Source: Paenibacillus_AB sp036577625 (lineage in GTDB: Bacteria; Bacillota; Bacilli; Paenibacillales; NBRC-103111). From it: a DNA stretch of 64,000 bases. Under the pieces are notes generated by a model. That model did no database searches. It was not told where the DNA came from and saw only the letters and a program-made list of their open reading frames with translations. Made by a program: the position numbers and the translations under genes. Positions 33,130 to 40,432 of this stretch are shown here, one piece after another. Where the stretch lies: assembly GCF_036577625.1 (NCBI RefSeq), contig NZ_JARBDC010000001.1:248001-312000 (forward strand), in the 5' to 3' direction. How positions within the stretch are numbered: the stretch's first letter is position 1; each line of letters opens with the position of its first letter.

Positions 33130-34104
33130 TCAATACGAGCGATCGCCGATAAAATGCGCGACGTCGACCAAATCGCGCTTGGCGCGTATGTCCGGCAGTC
33201 CCGAAAGCGCCCCGATCGCCCGGTCGATATAACGGGCCGACAGCCGATCCGCCTCGGCGATATAAGGACCGCCGCGAATGATTCGCAAAAACGGAGAGAC
33301 GTCGGTCTGTCCGTCGACGAGGCGGATCCGTTCGATTTCGGCGAGCAGCCCGTCCCGGACGGACGCGTCGCGGAGCGCGTACAGCACGGGAAGCGTCAGG
33401 TTCCCTTGCCGGATATCGCTGCCGGGCGGCTTGCCGAGCTGCTTCTCGGTGCCGGTCAAATCGAGAATGTCGTCGCGAATTTGGTACGCCATGCCGACAT
33501 TGTAGCCGAACCGGTACAGCTGCCTGCACGTCTCCTCGTCCGCTTCGGAGGCGACGGCGCCGAGCTGGCAGCTGATCGCGATCAGCAGCGCGGTCTTCCG
33601 TTTGATGCGGAGCAAATAGTGGCGAAGCGTCTGGTCGGTTCGAAAAAAATAACGGATTTGCTCGATTTCGCCGATCGTCAGCTCGACGATGGCCGATGAC
33701 AATATTTGATGAATGCGCGGATCCTTCAATTGCGTCGCGATCGTAAGCGCTTTGGCGAAAATGTAATCGCCCGTATACATCGCGACCCGGTTGTCCCACT
33801 TCGAGCGGACCGTCAGCTGCCCGCGCCTCGTGTCCGCGTCGTCGATGACGTCGTCGTGGACGAGCGTGGCCATATGGATCAGCTCGAGCGGCACCGCGAT
33901 ATGCTTGATCCGCTGCAGATCGTAGCGGCCGAACTGCGAGGCGAGCAGGACGAAAACCGGACGAATCCGCTTCCCTCCCGCCTTCAGCAAATGAAGCGAC
34001 GTCTCCTTCAGCATGGCGTGATCGGTCTGGACGCTTTCCTCCAATTCCCGCTCGACGTATGCGATGTCTTTCTTCATTCGGGCATAAATTTCCATTAGTT
34101 TCAT
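33130..34104 (-). CDS. hepT: heptaprenyl diphosphate synthase component II
   Basis: 324-aa trans-polyprenyl synthase subunit. The first Asp-rich motif is VHDDVIDDADTRRG (about residue 83), the second is RDDILDLTG (about 212); GGKRIRPVFV is near the N-terminus. It works with HepS to make the C35 side chain of menaquinone-7. The ATG at 34104 follows AGGTGA. It lies 4 nt after mqnA, so these genes are co-transcribed. Confidence 0.96.
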   Translation of the reverse strand: MKLMEIYARMKKDIAYVERELEESVQTDHAMLKETSLHLLKAGGKRIRPVFVLLASQFGRYDLQRIKHIAVPLELIHMATLVHDDVIDDADTRRGQLTVRSKWDNRVAMYTGDYIFAKALTIATQLKDPRIHQILSSAIVELTIGEIEQIRYFFRTDQTLRHYLLRIKRKTALLIAISCQLGAVASEADEETCRQLYRFGYNVGMAYQIRDDILDLTGTEKQLGKPPGSDIRQGNLTLPVLYALRDASVRDGLLAEIERIRLVDGQTDVSPFLRIIRGGPYIAEADRLSARYIDRAIGALSGLPDIRAKRDLVDVAHFIGDRSY

Positions 34105-34108
34105 TACG

Positions 34109-34960
34109 TCACCTGGTTACGGAATTATCAGACCACATCTGAAGCGGAGCCGGTTCCGAGAGCAGACCGAGCTCCAGCGCGTAGCGGAAATAAAGGCTCA
34201 GCCCCCGCCGCTGCTCCGGTCCGAAGTCGTGGCTCAAATGGCGGAAATAGTCGCGCCAATAGTCCGGCGTTCCGCCGATTTCGGCTTGCGCGGCGGCTAT
34301 GATCGGCTCCGGGTTTTTCGCGCCGGCGGCCTTGCTGCCGAGCAGCGCCTCGTGCACGTCGGCGACGAGCCGCGGATGCTCCGCGATCGTTTGCTTGCGA
34401 ACCGCCCATACGGCGAACGTCATCCATTCGCCGGTGTATCGGCGCCACAGCGCCCCCATGTCGGACACTTCGTACGGAGTGTCCCGCCAGCTGGCCCGAA
34501 TCGCGTCGTCGCCGATAAGCAGGGCGGCATCCGCATGTTTCATCATTGTATCCAAAGATGGAGCCGCATACACGTAGTTCGGAGCCACGCCGACGAATCG
34601 GGACAAAATGATTTTGAGCAAATTGACCGTCGTCGCCGAGCTCGTAGGCAGCATGACCGTGCAGCCGTCCAGCTCCTCCAGCGGCTTTTTGTGAAACAGC
34701 AGCAGCGAATTGACGTTGCCGTACGCGCTAACCGACAGCTCGGGAAACAGCTCGTACTGATCGTGCGACTCCGCATAGGCGAACGACGATATGGCGCCCA
34801 TGTCGACTTCCCCGGCCAGCATCGCCCGGTTAAGTCCGGTCGGCACTTGCTCGATCCATTGCAGCTTGGGGCCGAACCGTTCGTGCGGAAAATGGTAATA
34901 AATCGGCCACACGTTCGTATATTTGATTTTGCCGATGCGTATAAGCGAATCTCGTTGCAT
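34109..34960 (-). CDS. mqnA: chorismate dehydratase MqnA-like (futalosine pathway)
   Basis: 283-aa protein of the MqnA/MqnD family (periplasmic-binding-like fold). Characteristic: RIGKIKYTNVWPIYY at the N-terminus, AMLAGEVDMGAISSFAYA, LLFHKKPLEELDG, LPTSSATTVNLLKII and LLIGDDAI. MqnA dehydrates chorismate to 3-enolpyruvylbenzoate, the first step of the futalosine route to menaquinone. The ATG at 34960 follows GGGGAGA. It follows the UbiX-like gene by 2 nt and precedes hepT by 4 nt. Confidence 0.9.
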   Translation of the reverse strand: MQRDSLIRIGKIKYTNVWPIYYHFPHERFGPKLQWIEQVPTGLNRAMLAGEVDMGAISSFAYAESHDQYELFPELSVSAYGNVNSLLLFHKKPLEELDGCTVMLPTSSATTVNLLKIILSRFVGVAPNYVYAAPSLDTMMKHADAALLIGDDAIRASWRDTPYEVSDMGALWRRYTGEWMTFAVWAVRKQTIAEHPRLVADVHEALLGSKAAGAKNPEPIIAAAQAEIGGTPDYWRDYFRHLSHDFGPEQRRGLSLYFRYALELGLLSEPAPLQMWSDNSVTR

Positions 34961-34962
34961 GT

Positions 34963-35571
34963 TCAAGCATCTCCCCACCGCCGAAACATCTCGTTCTCGA
35001 TTCCCATGTTGTCCAGCACTTTGCCGACCAAAAAATCGACGAGCTCGTCCATCGTCGCGGGTTTATGATAAAAGGCCGGCATCGCCGGGACGATCCTGAC
35101 GCCGAGACGGGACAGCTTCAGCATGTTTTCCAAATGAATCGCGTGCAGCGGCGTTTCCCTCGGCACGACGACCAGCTTCCGCCCTTCCTTCAGCATGACG
35201 TCCGCCGCCCGCTCCAGCAAATTGCCGGAGGCGCCGTGGGCGATGCCCGACAGCGTCCCCATGCTGCAAGGCACGATCGCCATGCCGGCGGTGCGGAACG
35301 AGCCGCTGGCGATGCTGGCGCCGATGTCGCCGATCGGGTAATAGCGCGGCTGCAGCTCGAACTTTTCGAACCGGCGCTGCAGCGTTTGCTGCCGGTGCGC
35401 CGCGTCCCAGCCGAGCTCCTCGTGCAGGACGCGCCAGCCCGCGTCCGTAATGACGAGATGAACCGGCACGTTCATACCGAGCAGCGCCTCGCACAGGCGC
35501 ACGCCGTAAACGGCGCCGCTCGCCCCGGTCAGGCCGACGACCCAGCCGTCGCGGCTTCCGCTCTCTACCAT
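34963..35571 (-). CDS. UbiX-like flavin prenyltransferase
   Basis: 202-aa UbiX/Pad1 family protein. Conserved: VVGLTGASGAVYGVRL (FMN binding, about residues 11-26), SGSFRTAGMAIVPCSMGTLSGIA split around residue 100, and VVPRETPLHAIHLENML. UbiX makes the prenylated FMN used by UbiD-type decarboxylases. In futalosine-pathway genomes a UbiX/UbiD pair (MqnL/MqnM) serves late steps; here ubiX is present and no ubiD is seen in the window. The ATG at 35571 overlaps the stop of the ubiA-like gene by 7 nt. Confidence 0.92.
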   Translation of the reverse strand: MVESGSRDGWVVGLTGASGAVYGVRLCEALLGMNVPVHLVITDAGWRVLHEELGWDAAHRQQTLQRRFEKFELQPRYYPIGDIGASIASGSFRTAGMAIVPCSMGTLSGIAHGASGNLLERAADVMLKEGRKLVVVPRETPLHAIHLENMLKLSRLGVRIVPAMPAFYHKPATMDELVDFLVGKVLDNMGIENEMFRRWGDA

Positions 35572-36449
35572 AAATAGCGCACCACCACATCGATGAATGT
35601 GAAACAAAACACAACCACGCTCAAAACGCCGTTCATCGTGAAAAACGCCGTGTTCAGCTTCGACAAATCGTTCGGCGACACGATGTAATGCTCGTAAAAC
35701 AAGATGACGTACGAGACGACCAATCCGACCAAATACCACCAGCTCAGCTCCGTCATGACGAACAGGCTCAGCAGTCCCGCCGCGGTAATGAGATGAAACG
35801 CCCGGGCGATCATAAGCGCCGGGCCGATGCCGAACCGGCTCGGGATGGAGTGCAGCCCTTCCTTGCGGTCGTAATCCGCGTCCTGGCAAGCGTAGATGAC
35901 GTCAAAGCCGGCCGTCCAGAAGGCGACGCTCGCATACAGCACGATCGAGGTCCAGTCGATGACGCCGGTGACGGCGACCCACGCGCCGAGCGGGGCCAGC
36001 CCGATCGTCAAGCCCAAAATGAGATGGCATGTCCATGTAAAGCGTTTCGTGTACGAATAAATGACGGTCATAAAGACGGCGATCGGCAGCAGCTTCATGG
36101 CGAGCGGACTCAAGTTCGCGGTCGCCCAAAACAGCAGCAAAAACGAAATAACGATAAAGACGAGCACTTCGCCCACGGACAGCAAGCCGGCCGGTATGGC
36201 CCGCATCGCCGTTCGCGGATTTTTTTTGTCGATCACCCGGTCGATCAGCCGGTTGAGCCCCATCGCCGCGCTGCGCGCCCCGACCATCGCGACGATGATC
36301 CAGCCGATCTGTCCCCAGGACGGCATCGAATGAAACCGGATCACCGAGCCGAGTATGGCGCCCATGAAGGCGAACGGCAGCGCGAACAACGTATGCTCGA
36401 ACTTGATCATTTCGAGAAATATTTTGACTTTACTCCACAAGTCCGGCAC
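35565..36449 (-). CDS. UbiA-family prenyltransferase (MqnP-like)
   Basis: 294-aa polytopic prenyltransferase with about eight membrane helices. The Asp-rich motifs are NRLIDRVIDKKNPRT (about residue 66) and DADYDRKEG (about 190). Family members include 4-hydroxybenzoate polyprenyltransferases and MqnP of the futalosine pathway; the adjacent mqnA argues for MqnP. It overlaps menG by 20 nt at its start and ubiX by 7 nt at its end, so the block is tightly coupled. Confidence 0.93.
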   Translation of the reverse strand: MPDLWSKVKIFLEMIKFEHTLFALPFAFMGAILGSVIRFHSMPSWGQIGWIIVAMVGARSAAMGLNRLIDRVIDKKNPRTAMRAIPAGLLSVGEVLVFIVISFLLLFWATANLSPLAMKLLPIAVFMTVIYSYTKRFTWTCHLILGLTIGLAPLGAWVAVTGVIDWTSIVLYASVAFWTAGFDVIYACQDADYDRKEGLHSIPSRFGIGPALMIARAFHLITAAGLLSLFVMTELSWWYLVGLVVSYVILFYEHYIVSPNDLSKLNTAFFTMNGVLSVVVFCFTFIDVVVRYLW

Positions 36450-37167
36450 CCTCCCGTTTCCCCTTCGTCCCGATATGAAGGGCGGCGACGCCGCCCGTCA
36501 GCGGGTAGGCGCGAACGTCCTCAAGACCGATGCGCCGGAAAATGCCGGCAAGCTCTTTATGGTCCGGAAAATGAACAAGCGACTCGGGGAGCCACTTGTA
36601 CTGCTCGTATCGTTTGGCAAGCAGCTTGCCGATGAGCGGAAGCACGCGCCTGAAATAAAAGTAATAAATCGATTTGAACGGCTGCCATGTGGGCTTGGAC
36701 AGCTCGAGCGAAACGACAAGCCCTCCGGGCTTGACGACCCGCTCCATCTCCTGCAGCACCTTCGTCAAATCCGGCACGTTGCGGAGCGCGAATCCGATCG
36801 TCGCGCAATCGAACGTATCGTCGTCGAACGGCAGCGCCATCGCGTTGCCGTGAATCAGCTCGATCTGCTTGCCGTACCCGAGCTTCGCCACCTTCTGCTC
36901 GCCGAATTCGAGCATGTTGCGGCTGAAATCGAGCCCGACGACGCGGCCCGTTCCGCTCGCTTCGGCGAGCGAGATCGTCCAGTCGCACGTTCCGCAGCAT
37001 ACGTCGAGCGCCGTCGCTCCCGGCTTCACGGCCATCTGCCGCATCGTGAACTTGCGCCACGCCTTGTGCCGGCGGAAGCTGAGCACGTCGTTCATCAAAT
37101 CGTATTTGTGGGCGATGCTCTCAAACACGGAGTGCACGAACCGCTCTTTGTTCGTATTCATTTCCAC
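36430..37167 (-). CDS. menG: demethylmenaquinone methyltransferase
   Basis: 245-aa SAM-dependent C-methyltransferase (UbiE/MenG family) for the last step of menaquinone synthesis. Conserved: YDLMNDVLSFRRHKAWR, the SAM motif ALDVCCGTCDWT (GTC instead of the usual GTG), GLDFSRNML, GNAMALPF and GFALRNVPD. The frame begins at GTG 37167; an ATG two codons in is an alternative start. It is preceded by hepS by 12 nt. Confidence 0.95.
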   Translation of the reverse strand: MEMNTNKERFVHSVFESIAHKYDLMNDVLSFRRHKAWRKFTMRQMAVKPGATALDVCCGTCDWTISLAEASGTGRVVGLDFSRNMLEFGEQKVAKLGYGKQIELIHGNAMALPFDDDTFDCATIGFALRNVPDLTKVLQEMERVVKPGGLVVSLELSKPTWQPFKSIYYFYFRRVLPLIGKLLAKRYEQYKWLPESLVHFPDHKELAGIFRRIGLEDVRAYPLTGGVAALHIGTKGKREGAGLVE

Positions 37168-37179
37168 CTTCGGTTCACC

Positions 37180-38043
37180 TCACACTTCTTCGAGCGCCCG
37201 CGAAGCGTTCAGCGCGCGTACGAACGGATCGCCGATCTGGTACAGCTCGCTGACCAGCTTCTCCGAATCGAACTGGCGGATTTTGTCCGTAAGCTGCTGG
37301 AACTGGGCGTCGAGCATTTGGAACAGCGTGGCCCTGACGTTGTATTTATGGAGCAGCGCGCGCAGCTTGCCGGTATCGGCTTCCCCCTGGCGAAGCTGTT
37401 TCTTCTCCTCCTTCGTTCCGACCTGCAGCAAATGCCAAAAAGCCCAACCGGATCGGAGATCGTCTCCCCGCTCGATGCGGCGCAGCTCGTCCAGCAAAAC
37501 TTCGCAGCTCGTATATCCCAGCAGCATGTCGTGCCAGCTGTTCGGCTTCATCCATTCCAATGCGCGCGAAAACGACAAATACAGCTGCATCTTGATGCTG
37601 ACCACATGCTGCATATATTCGTCGGCCGTCATTTTCCATCCGCGTATCCGCATATACAAATTCATTTTGAGCCGGTTCACTTCGCAGATGGCCGCCGCCA
37701 TATGACGCGTCATCTCGACTTGACCGGCCTGTGCGAGAAGCTCGTAAAACCGGCTGCTGAAATAGTCCCCCGCCAGCACTTTCAGCTGCCGCGAACGCGC
37801 TTCTTTTTTCTCTTTGCGGTCATTCGTTTCCGACACCATGTCGTGCGTATCGAGCCCCATCTGGGCGAGCGATACGACTACGGCATACAGCTCGCTTTGC
37901 TGAACGGACGACGAGCCTTTATGTAGAAACGTATACAGAAGCTGCGAACGAAAATTCGGAAGCTCCGGCAGTTCCGTATGATCCCGGATCATATCGTATT
38001 CGGTGTAAGGTTTCGCCAAGTCCGCTATCGAGTAATTGTTCAT
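37180..38043 (-). CDS. hepS: heptaprenyl diphosphate synthase component I
   Basis: 287-aa protein of the HEPPP synthase small-subunit family. It is recognised by the conserved KGSSSVQQSELYAVVVSLAQMGLD stretch (split around residue 43-66), VLAGDYFSSRFYELLAQAG (about 112-130) and the acidic/basic C-terminal segment. It is non-catalytic on its own and determines chain length with HepT. It is first gene of the hepS-menG-ubiA-ubiX-mqnA-hepT block. The promoter is likely in the 142-nt gap upstream. Confidence 0.93.
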   Translation of the reverse strand: MNNYSIADLAKPYTEYDMIRDHTELPELPNFRSQLLYTFLHKGSSSVQQSELYAVVVSLAQMGLDTHDMVSETNDRKEKKEARSRQLKVLAGDYFSSRFYELLAQAGQVEMTRHMAAAICEVNRLKMNLYMRIRGWKMTADEYMQHVVSIKMQLYLSFSRALEWMKPNSWHDMLLGYTSCEVLLDELRRIERGDDLRSGWAFWHLLQVGTKEEKKQLRQGEADTGKLRALLHKYNVRATLFQMLDAQFQQLTDKIRQFDSEKLVSELYQIGDPFVRALNASRALEEV

Positions 38044-38101
38044 ACATGCCTCCGTACCGCCGACAAGCGTTCAAAATTGCGTTCATCTGTGCATCCAAAC
38101 C

Positions 38102-38132
38102 ATTATATCACAACAGGAAGCGCAGCGCACAA
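38102..38132 (-). promoter_or_regulatory. probable promoter of the hepS block
   Basis: A perfect TATAAT (38107-38102) about 60 nt before hepS. The -35 is weak: TTGTGC at 19-nt spacing (38132-38127). Confidence 0.5.
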
Positions 38133-38185
38133 TATAGTTGCAACGCGAACGACGGCGTCCGTTCGTCCGCTTCCAGTATACAACT

Positions 38186-38719
38186 TTATCGGCGATGCCG
38201 GTCAAGCCACTTATGCGTATAAGTAAGGCTAAAATGTGAACTTAAATATTGTTCCTTCGTCCCTTTCCGCGTTATTCCCGCTTCGGGTTCGGCGCCCAGA
38301 TCGGACCGTTTGGCGTCCATCGCCAGCAGCAGCTGCGGCGGCTCGGCGCGGCCGGCCGGCTGCTCCATGACGCGGACGAGCAGCTGCTTCACGTTTCGCG
38401 TATGGGTAAAGCCGAGTTCGGCCAGCGCGTACAAATCGTCGTAAATCGGCTCCAGCGCTTCGCCCGGCTTCGTCCGCAAATCGACCGACAAAATCGTATC
38501 GTTCCATTCGACGTGCGCCAGTTCCAAATGAAGCGAAAGCTTCGCGAAAACGTCGACCAGGTTGCGATTGGAAAGGGAGACCGGGGAGTCCGGACGGAAA
38601 ACGGGGGTTTCCGCGGCTCCCGCGCCGAGCTTGCCGTCCAGCTTCGGCACGACGGACAGGGCCGAGGCGATGCCGACGGAAACGAGCGAAGCGACGATCA
38701 ATCGATGTATCGTGTTCAC
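38186..38719 (-). CDS. secreted protein of unknown function (177 aa)
   Basis: Protein with an N-terminal hydrophobic signal-like segment (IVASLVSVGIASALSVV, about residues 8-24), then a soluble, Leu-rich alpha/beta region with LSLHLELAHVEWNDTILSVDLR and a C-terminal basic tail. Start is ATG 38719 with GGAGGGA upstream. It lies between mtrB (upstream) and hepS. No family is recognised. A conserved position next to mtrB-hepS in relatives would support it being a real gene. Confidence 0.75.
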   Translation of the reverse strand: MNTIHRLIVASLVSVGIASALSVVPKLDGKLGAGAAETPVFRPDSPVSLSNRNLVDVFAKLSLHLELAHVEWNDTILSVDLRTKPGEALEPIYDDLYALAELGFTHTRNVKQLLVRVMEQPAGRAEPPQLLLAMDAKRSDLGAEPEAGITRKGTKEQYLSSHFSLTYTHKWLDRHRR

Positions 38720-38761
38720 GACAATCCCTCCTGAATCGATACGGCTCCTATCTCATTGTAC

Positions 38762-38789
38762 AAATAAAAAAGGCAGGCTATGCCTGCCT
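38762..38789 (-). terminator. intrinsic terminator of mtrB
   Basis: On the minus strand AGGCAGGC and GCCTGCCT form an 8-bp stem around ATA, followed by TTTTTATTT, 14 nt after the mtrB stop. Confidence 0.88.
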
Positions 38790-38802
38790 CCCCGAGGAAA
38801 AG

Positions 38803-39030
38803 TCATTCGTCGGTGTCGACCCTGCCGAACCGCGTCAAAACCGTCGCTTTGCCGCGGATTTTGACTGCCGACGTATGCTCCGTAAACTGCGCGATCATCA
38901 CTTCGCCCTTGTCCAACTTTTCCGTATGGTGAAACCTCGTATCGTGGCCGCGCGTCAATCCGATGACGTGAACGCCGTTTTCCTTCGCCTTGATGACGAA
39001 ATAATCGCCCTGCACCGTTTCGTCGCTCAT
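38803..39030 (-). CDS. mtrB: tryptophan RNA-binding attenuation protein (TRAP)
   Basis: 75-aa TRAP protein. The conserved core includes DYFVIKAKENGVHVIGLTRG, the tryptophan-pocket segment RFHHTEKLDKGEVMIAQFT and EHTSAVKIRGKATVLTRFG with the RNA-contacting Lys and Arg residues. The protein forms an 11-subunit ring that binds (G/U)AG repeats when loaded with tryptophan. The ATG at 39030 is preceded by GAGGAGAG, which is itself part of a NAG array. It is separated from the aro/trp genes by about 8 kb, as in B. subtilis. The usual upstream partner folE (mtrA) is missing here. Confidence 0.96.
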   Translation of the reverse strand: MSDETVQGDYFVIKAKENGVHVIGLTRGHDTRFHHTEKLDKGEVMIAQFTEHTSAVKIRGKATVLTRFGRVDTDE

Positions 39031-39034
39031 TGCG

Positions 39035-39062
39035 CTACTCTCCTCTCTACTCGACTGAACTG
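39035..39062 (-). promoter_or_regulatory. TRAP-like NAG array across the mtrB ribosome binding site
   Basis: In the mtrB leader the RNA reads CAG, CAG, GAG, GAG, GAG, UAG with exactly 2 nt between successive triplets (5-nt period, 39062 to 39035). The array covers the Shine-Dalgarno sequence and ends 4 nt before the start codon. Bound TRAP would block translation of its own gene. Purine-rich ribosome binding sites can mimic GAG, so the upstream CAG/GAG units in register are the main evidence. Confidence 0.6.
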
Positions 39063-39095
39063 CCGCCGGATCGCGGATTCCGGCCCGCTTCCTTT

Positions 39096-39125
39096 ATCAT
39101 GCTGCATCCCGGCGGCCGCTGTCAA
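39096..39125 (-). promoter_or_regulatory. promoter of mtrB
   Basis: Perfect TTGACA (39125-39120) and a weaker CATGAT (39101-39096) with an 18-nt spacer, just downstream of the tRNA terminator. Confidence 0.5.
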
Positions 39126-39130
39126 ACGGA

Positions 39131-39183
39131 CAAAACAAAAACCGCCCGATTCGCGCATACGATACGCCGATCAAGCGGTTTTT
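39131..39183 (-). terminator. terminator after tRNA-Pro
   Basis: On the minus strand AAAAACCGC and GCGGTTTTT (39183-39175 and 39145-39137) pair across a loop of about 29 nt that has partial internal pairing; GTTTTG follows. Confidence 0.65.
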
Positions 39184-39217
39184 GCCGGTTCCGCCACCGC
39201 TGCAGGACCCGGTCGAA

Positions 39218-39291
39218 TCGGAGTAACACGATTTGAACGTGCGACCTCACCCACCCCAAGGGTGCGCGCTACCAGGCTGCGCTATACCCCG
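39218..39291 (-). tRNA. tRNA-Pro (anticodon GGG)
   Basis: 74-nt cloverleaf on the minus strand. Acceptor CGGGGTA pairs with TACTCCG (one G-U) plus discriminator A. The D arm is GCGCAGCCTGGTAGCGC; the anticodon arm is CACCC-TTGGGGT-GGGTG, giving anticodon GGG for proline CCC/CCU codons; the T arm is GCACG-TTCAAAT-CGTGT-like. CCA is not encoded. It has its own promoter and terminator and stands alone between galE and mtrB. Confidence 0.93.
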
Positions 39292-39320
39292 ACGACATCC
39301 TGCAAGCGGAACTATTCGAT

Positions 39321-39349
39321 ATTATAAAGGGTTTGTTATCATTTGTAAA
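39321..39349 (-). promoter_or_regulatory. promoter of tRNA-Pro
   Basis: TTTACA (39349-39344), 17-nt spacer, TATAAT (39326-39321) on the minus strand, about 30 nt before the mature tRNA. Confidence 0.8.
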
Positions 39350-39383
39350 GGGAACTCCTCCCGATTTTGTTCGCCGGGAGGAG
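39350..39383 (-). terminator. probable terminator of the gal operon
   Basis: On the minus strand CTCCTCCCG and CGGGAGGAG form a 9-bp stem, followed by a weak tract TTCCCTTT, 19 nt after galE. Confidence 0.6.
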
Positions 39384-39401
39384 GGAACGGCGCCGCCCCG
39401 T

Positions 39402-40391
39402 TCAATCGGCGTAACCGTTCGGGTGGCTTTGGTGCCACTTCCAGGCCGTCCCGATAATCGTGCCCAAATCGTCGTAGCGCGGCTTCCAGCCGAGCTTCGA
39501 TTTCGCCTTTTCGGAAGAAGCGATCAGCACCGCCGGGTCGCCCGCGCGCCGAGGCGATACGGCCGCCGGAATCGGATGGCCGGTAACGCCGCGCGCCAGC
39601 TCGATGACCTGCTTCACCGAGAAGCCGGTTCCGTTGCCGAGATTGAACACGTCGCTCGGATGGCCGGCGCGCAAATAGTTCAGCGCGAGATAGTGCGCGT
39701 TCGCGAGGTCCATCACATGAATGTAATCGCGGACGCACGTGCCGTCCTCGGTCGGATAATCGTCGCCGAAAATGCCGATATGGTCGCGCTCTCCGAGCGG
39801 GACTTGCAAAATGATCGGGATCAAATGGCTTTCCGGCTTGTGGTCTTCGCCGATCGTACCGTCCGGATGCGCGCCGCACGCATTGAAATAGCGCAGCGAC
39901 ACGAACTTGAGGCCGAACGCCCGGTCGCACCAGCGGAACATGTTTTCCATCGCCAGCTTCGTTTCCCCGTAAGGACTTTCCGGACGGGTCGGCGCGCTTT
40001 CCTCGATCGGCACCCGCTCCGGTTCGCCGTACGTCGCCGCCGTGGACGAAAATACGATTTTGCGCACGCCGTGCGCTTCCATCGCGCCGACGAGCGAATG
40101 CGTGCCGAACAAATTGTTGTCGTAATACGCGAGCGGCTGCTGCACGCTTTCCCCGACGAGCGAGCTGGCGGCGAAATGAATGACCGCCTCGATATCGTTT
40201 TCGCCGAACACGCGGTCCAAAAACCCCCGGTCGCGAATGTCGCCTTCGTAGAAGCGCGCTTCCGGCGACACCGCGGAGCGGTGCCCGGTCCGCAAATTGT
40301 CGACGACGACGACTTTCTCGCCCTGGGCCAGCAGCTCCATGACCGTATGGCTGCCGATATAGCCCGCTCCGCCGGTTACCAATATAGCCAT
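39402..40391 (-). CDS. galE: UDP-glucose 4-epimerase
   Basis: 329-aa NAD-dependent short-chain dehydrogenase fold. The nucleotide motif is VTGGAGYIGSHT (residues 5-16); the catalytic Ser/Tyr/Lys are in FSSTAATYG and SPYGETKLAMENM. FNLGNGTGFSV and RRAGDPAVLIA are typical of GalE. It interconverts UDP-galactose and UDP-glucose, the last Leloir step. It is third gene of galTKE, 41 nt after galK. Confidence 0.97.
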   Translation of the reverse strand: MAILVTGGAGYIGSHTVMELLAQGEKVVVVDNLRTGHRSAVSPEARFYEGDIRDRGFLDRVFGENDIEAVIHFAASSLVGESVQQPLAYYDNNLFGTHSLVGAMEAHGVRKIVFSSTAATYGEPERVPIEESAPTRPESPYGETKLAMENMFRWCDRAFGLKFVSLRYFNACGAHPDGTIGEDHKPESHLIPIILQVPLGERDHIGIFGDDYPTEDGTCVRDYIHVMDLANAHYLALNYLRAGHPSDVFNLGNGTGFSVKQVIELARGVTGHPIPAAVSPRRAGDPAVLIASSEKAKSKLGWKPRYDDLGTIIGTAWKWHQSHPNGYAD

Positions 40392-40432
40392 GACGTTCCT
40401 CCTTCAGCGTTCTGTTGATACATGTATGATCG

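Noticed and set aside
39120..39300. Integrative element attached to tRNA-Pro
   Set aside because: No integrase, no direct repeat of the tRNA 3' end and no phage genes are visible around it.
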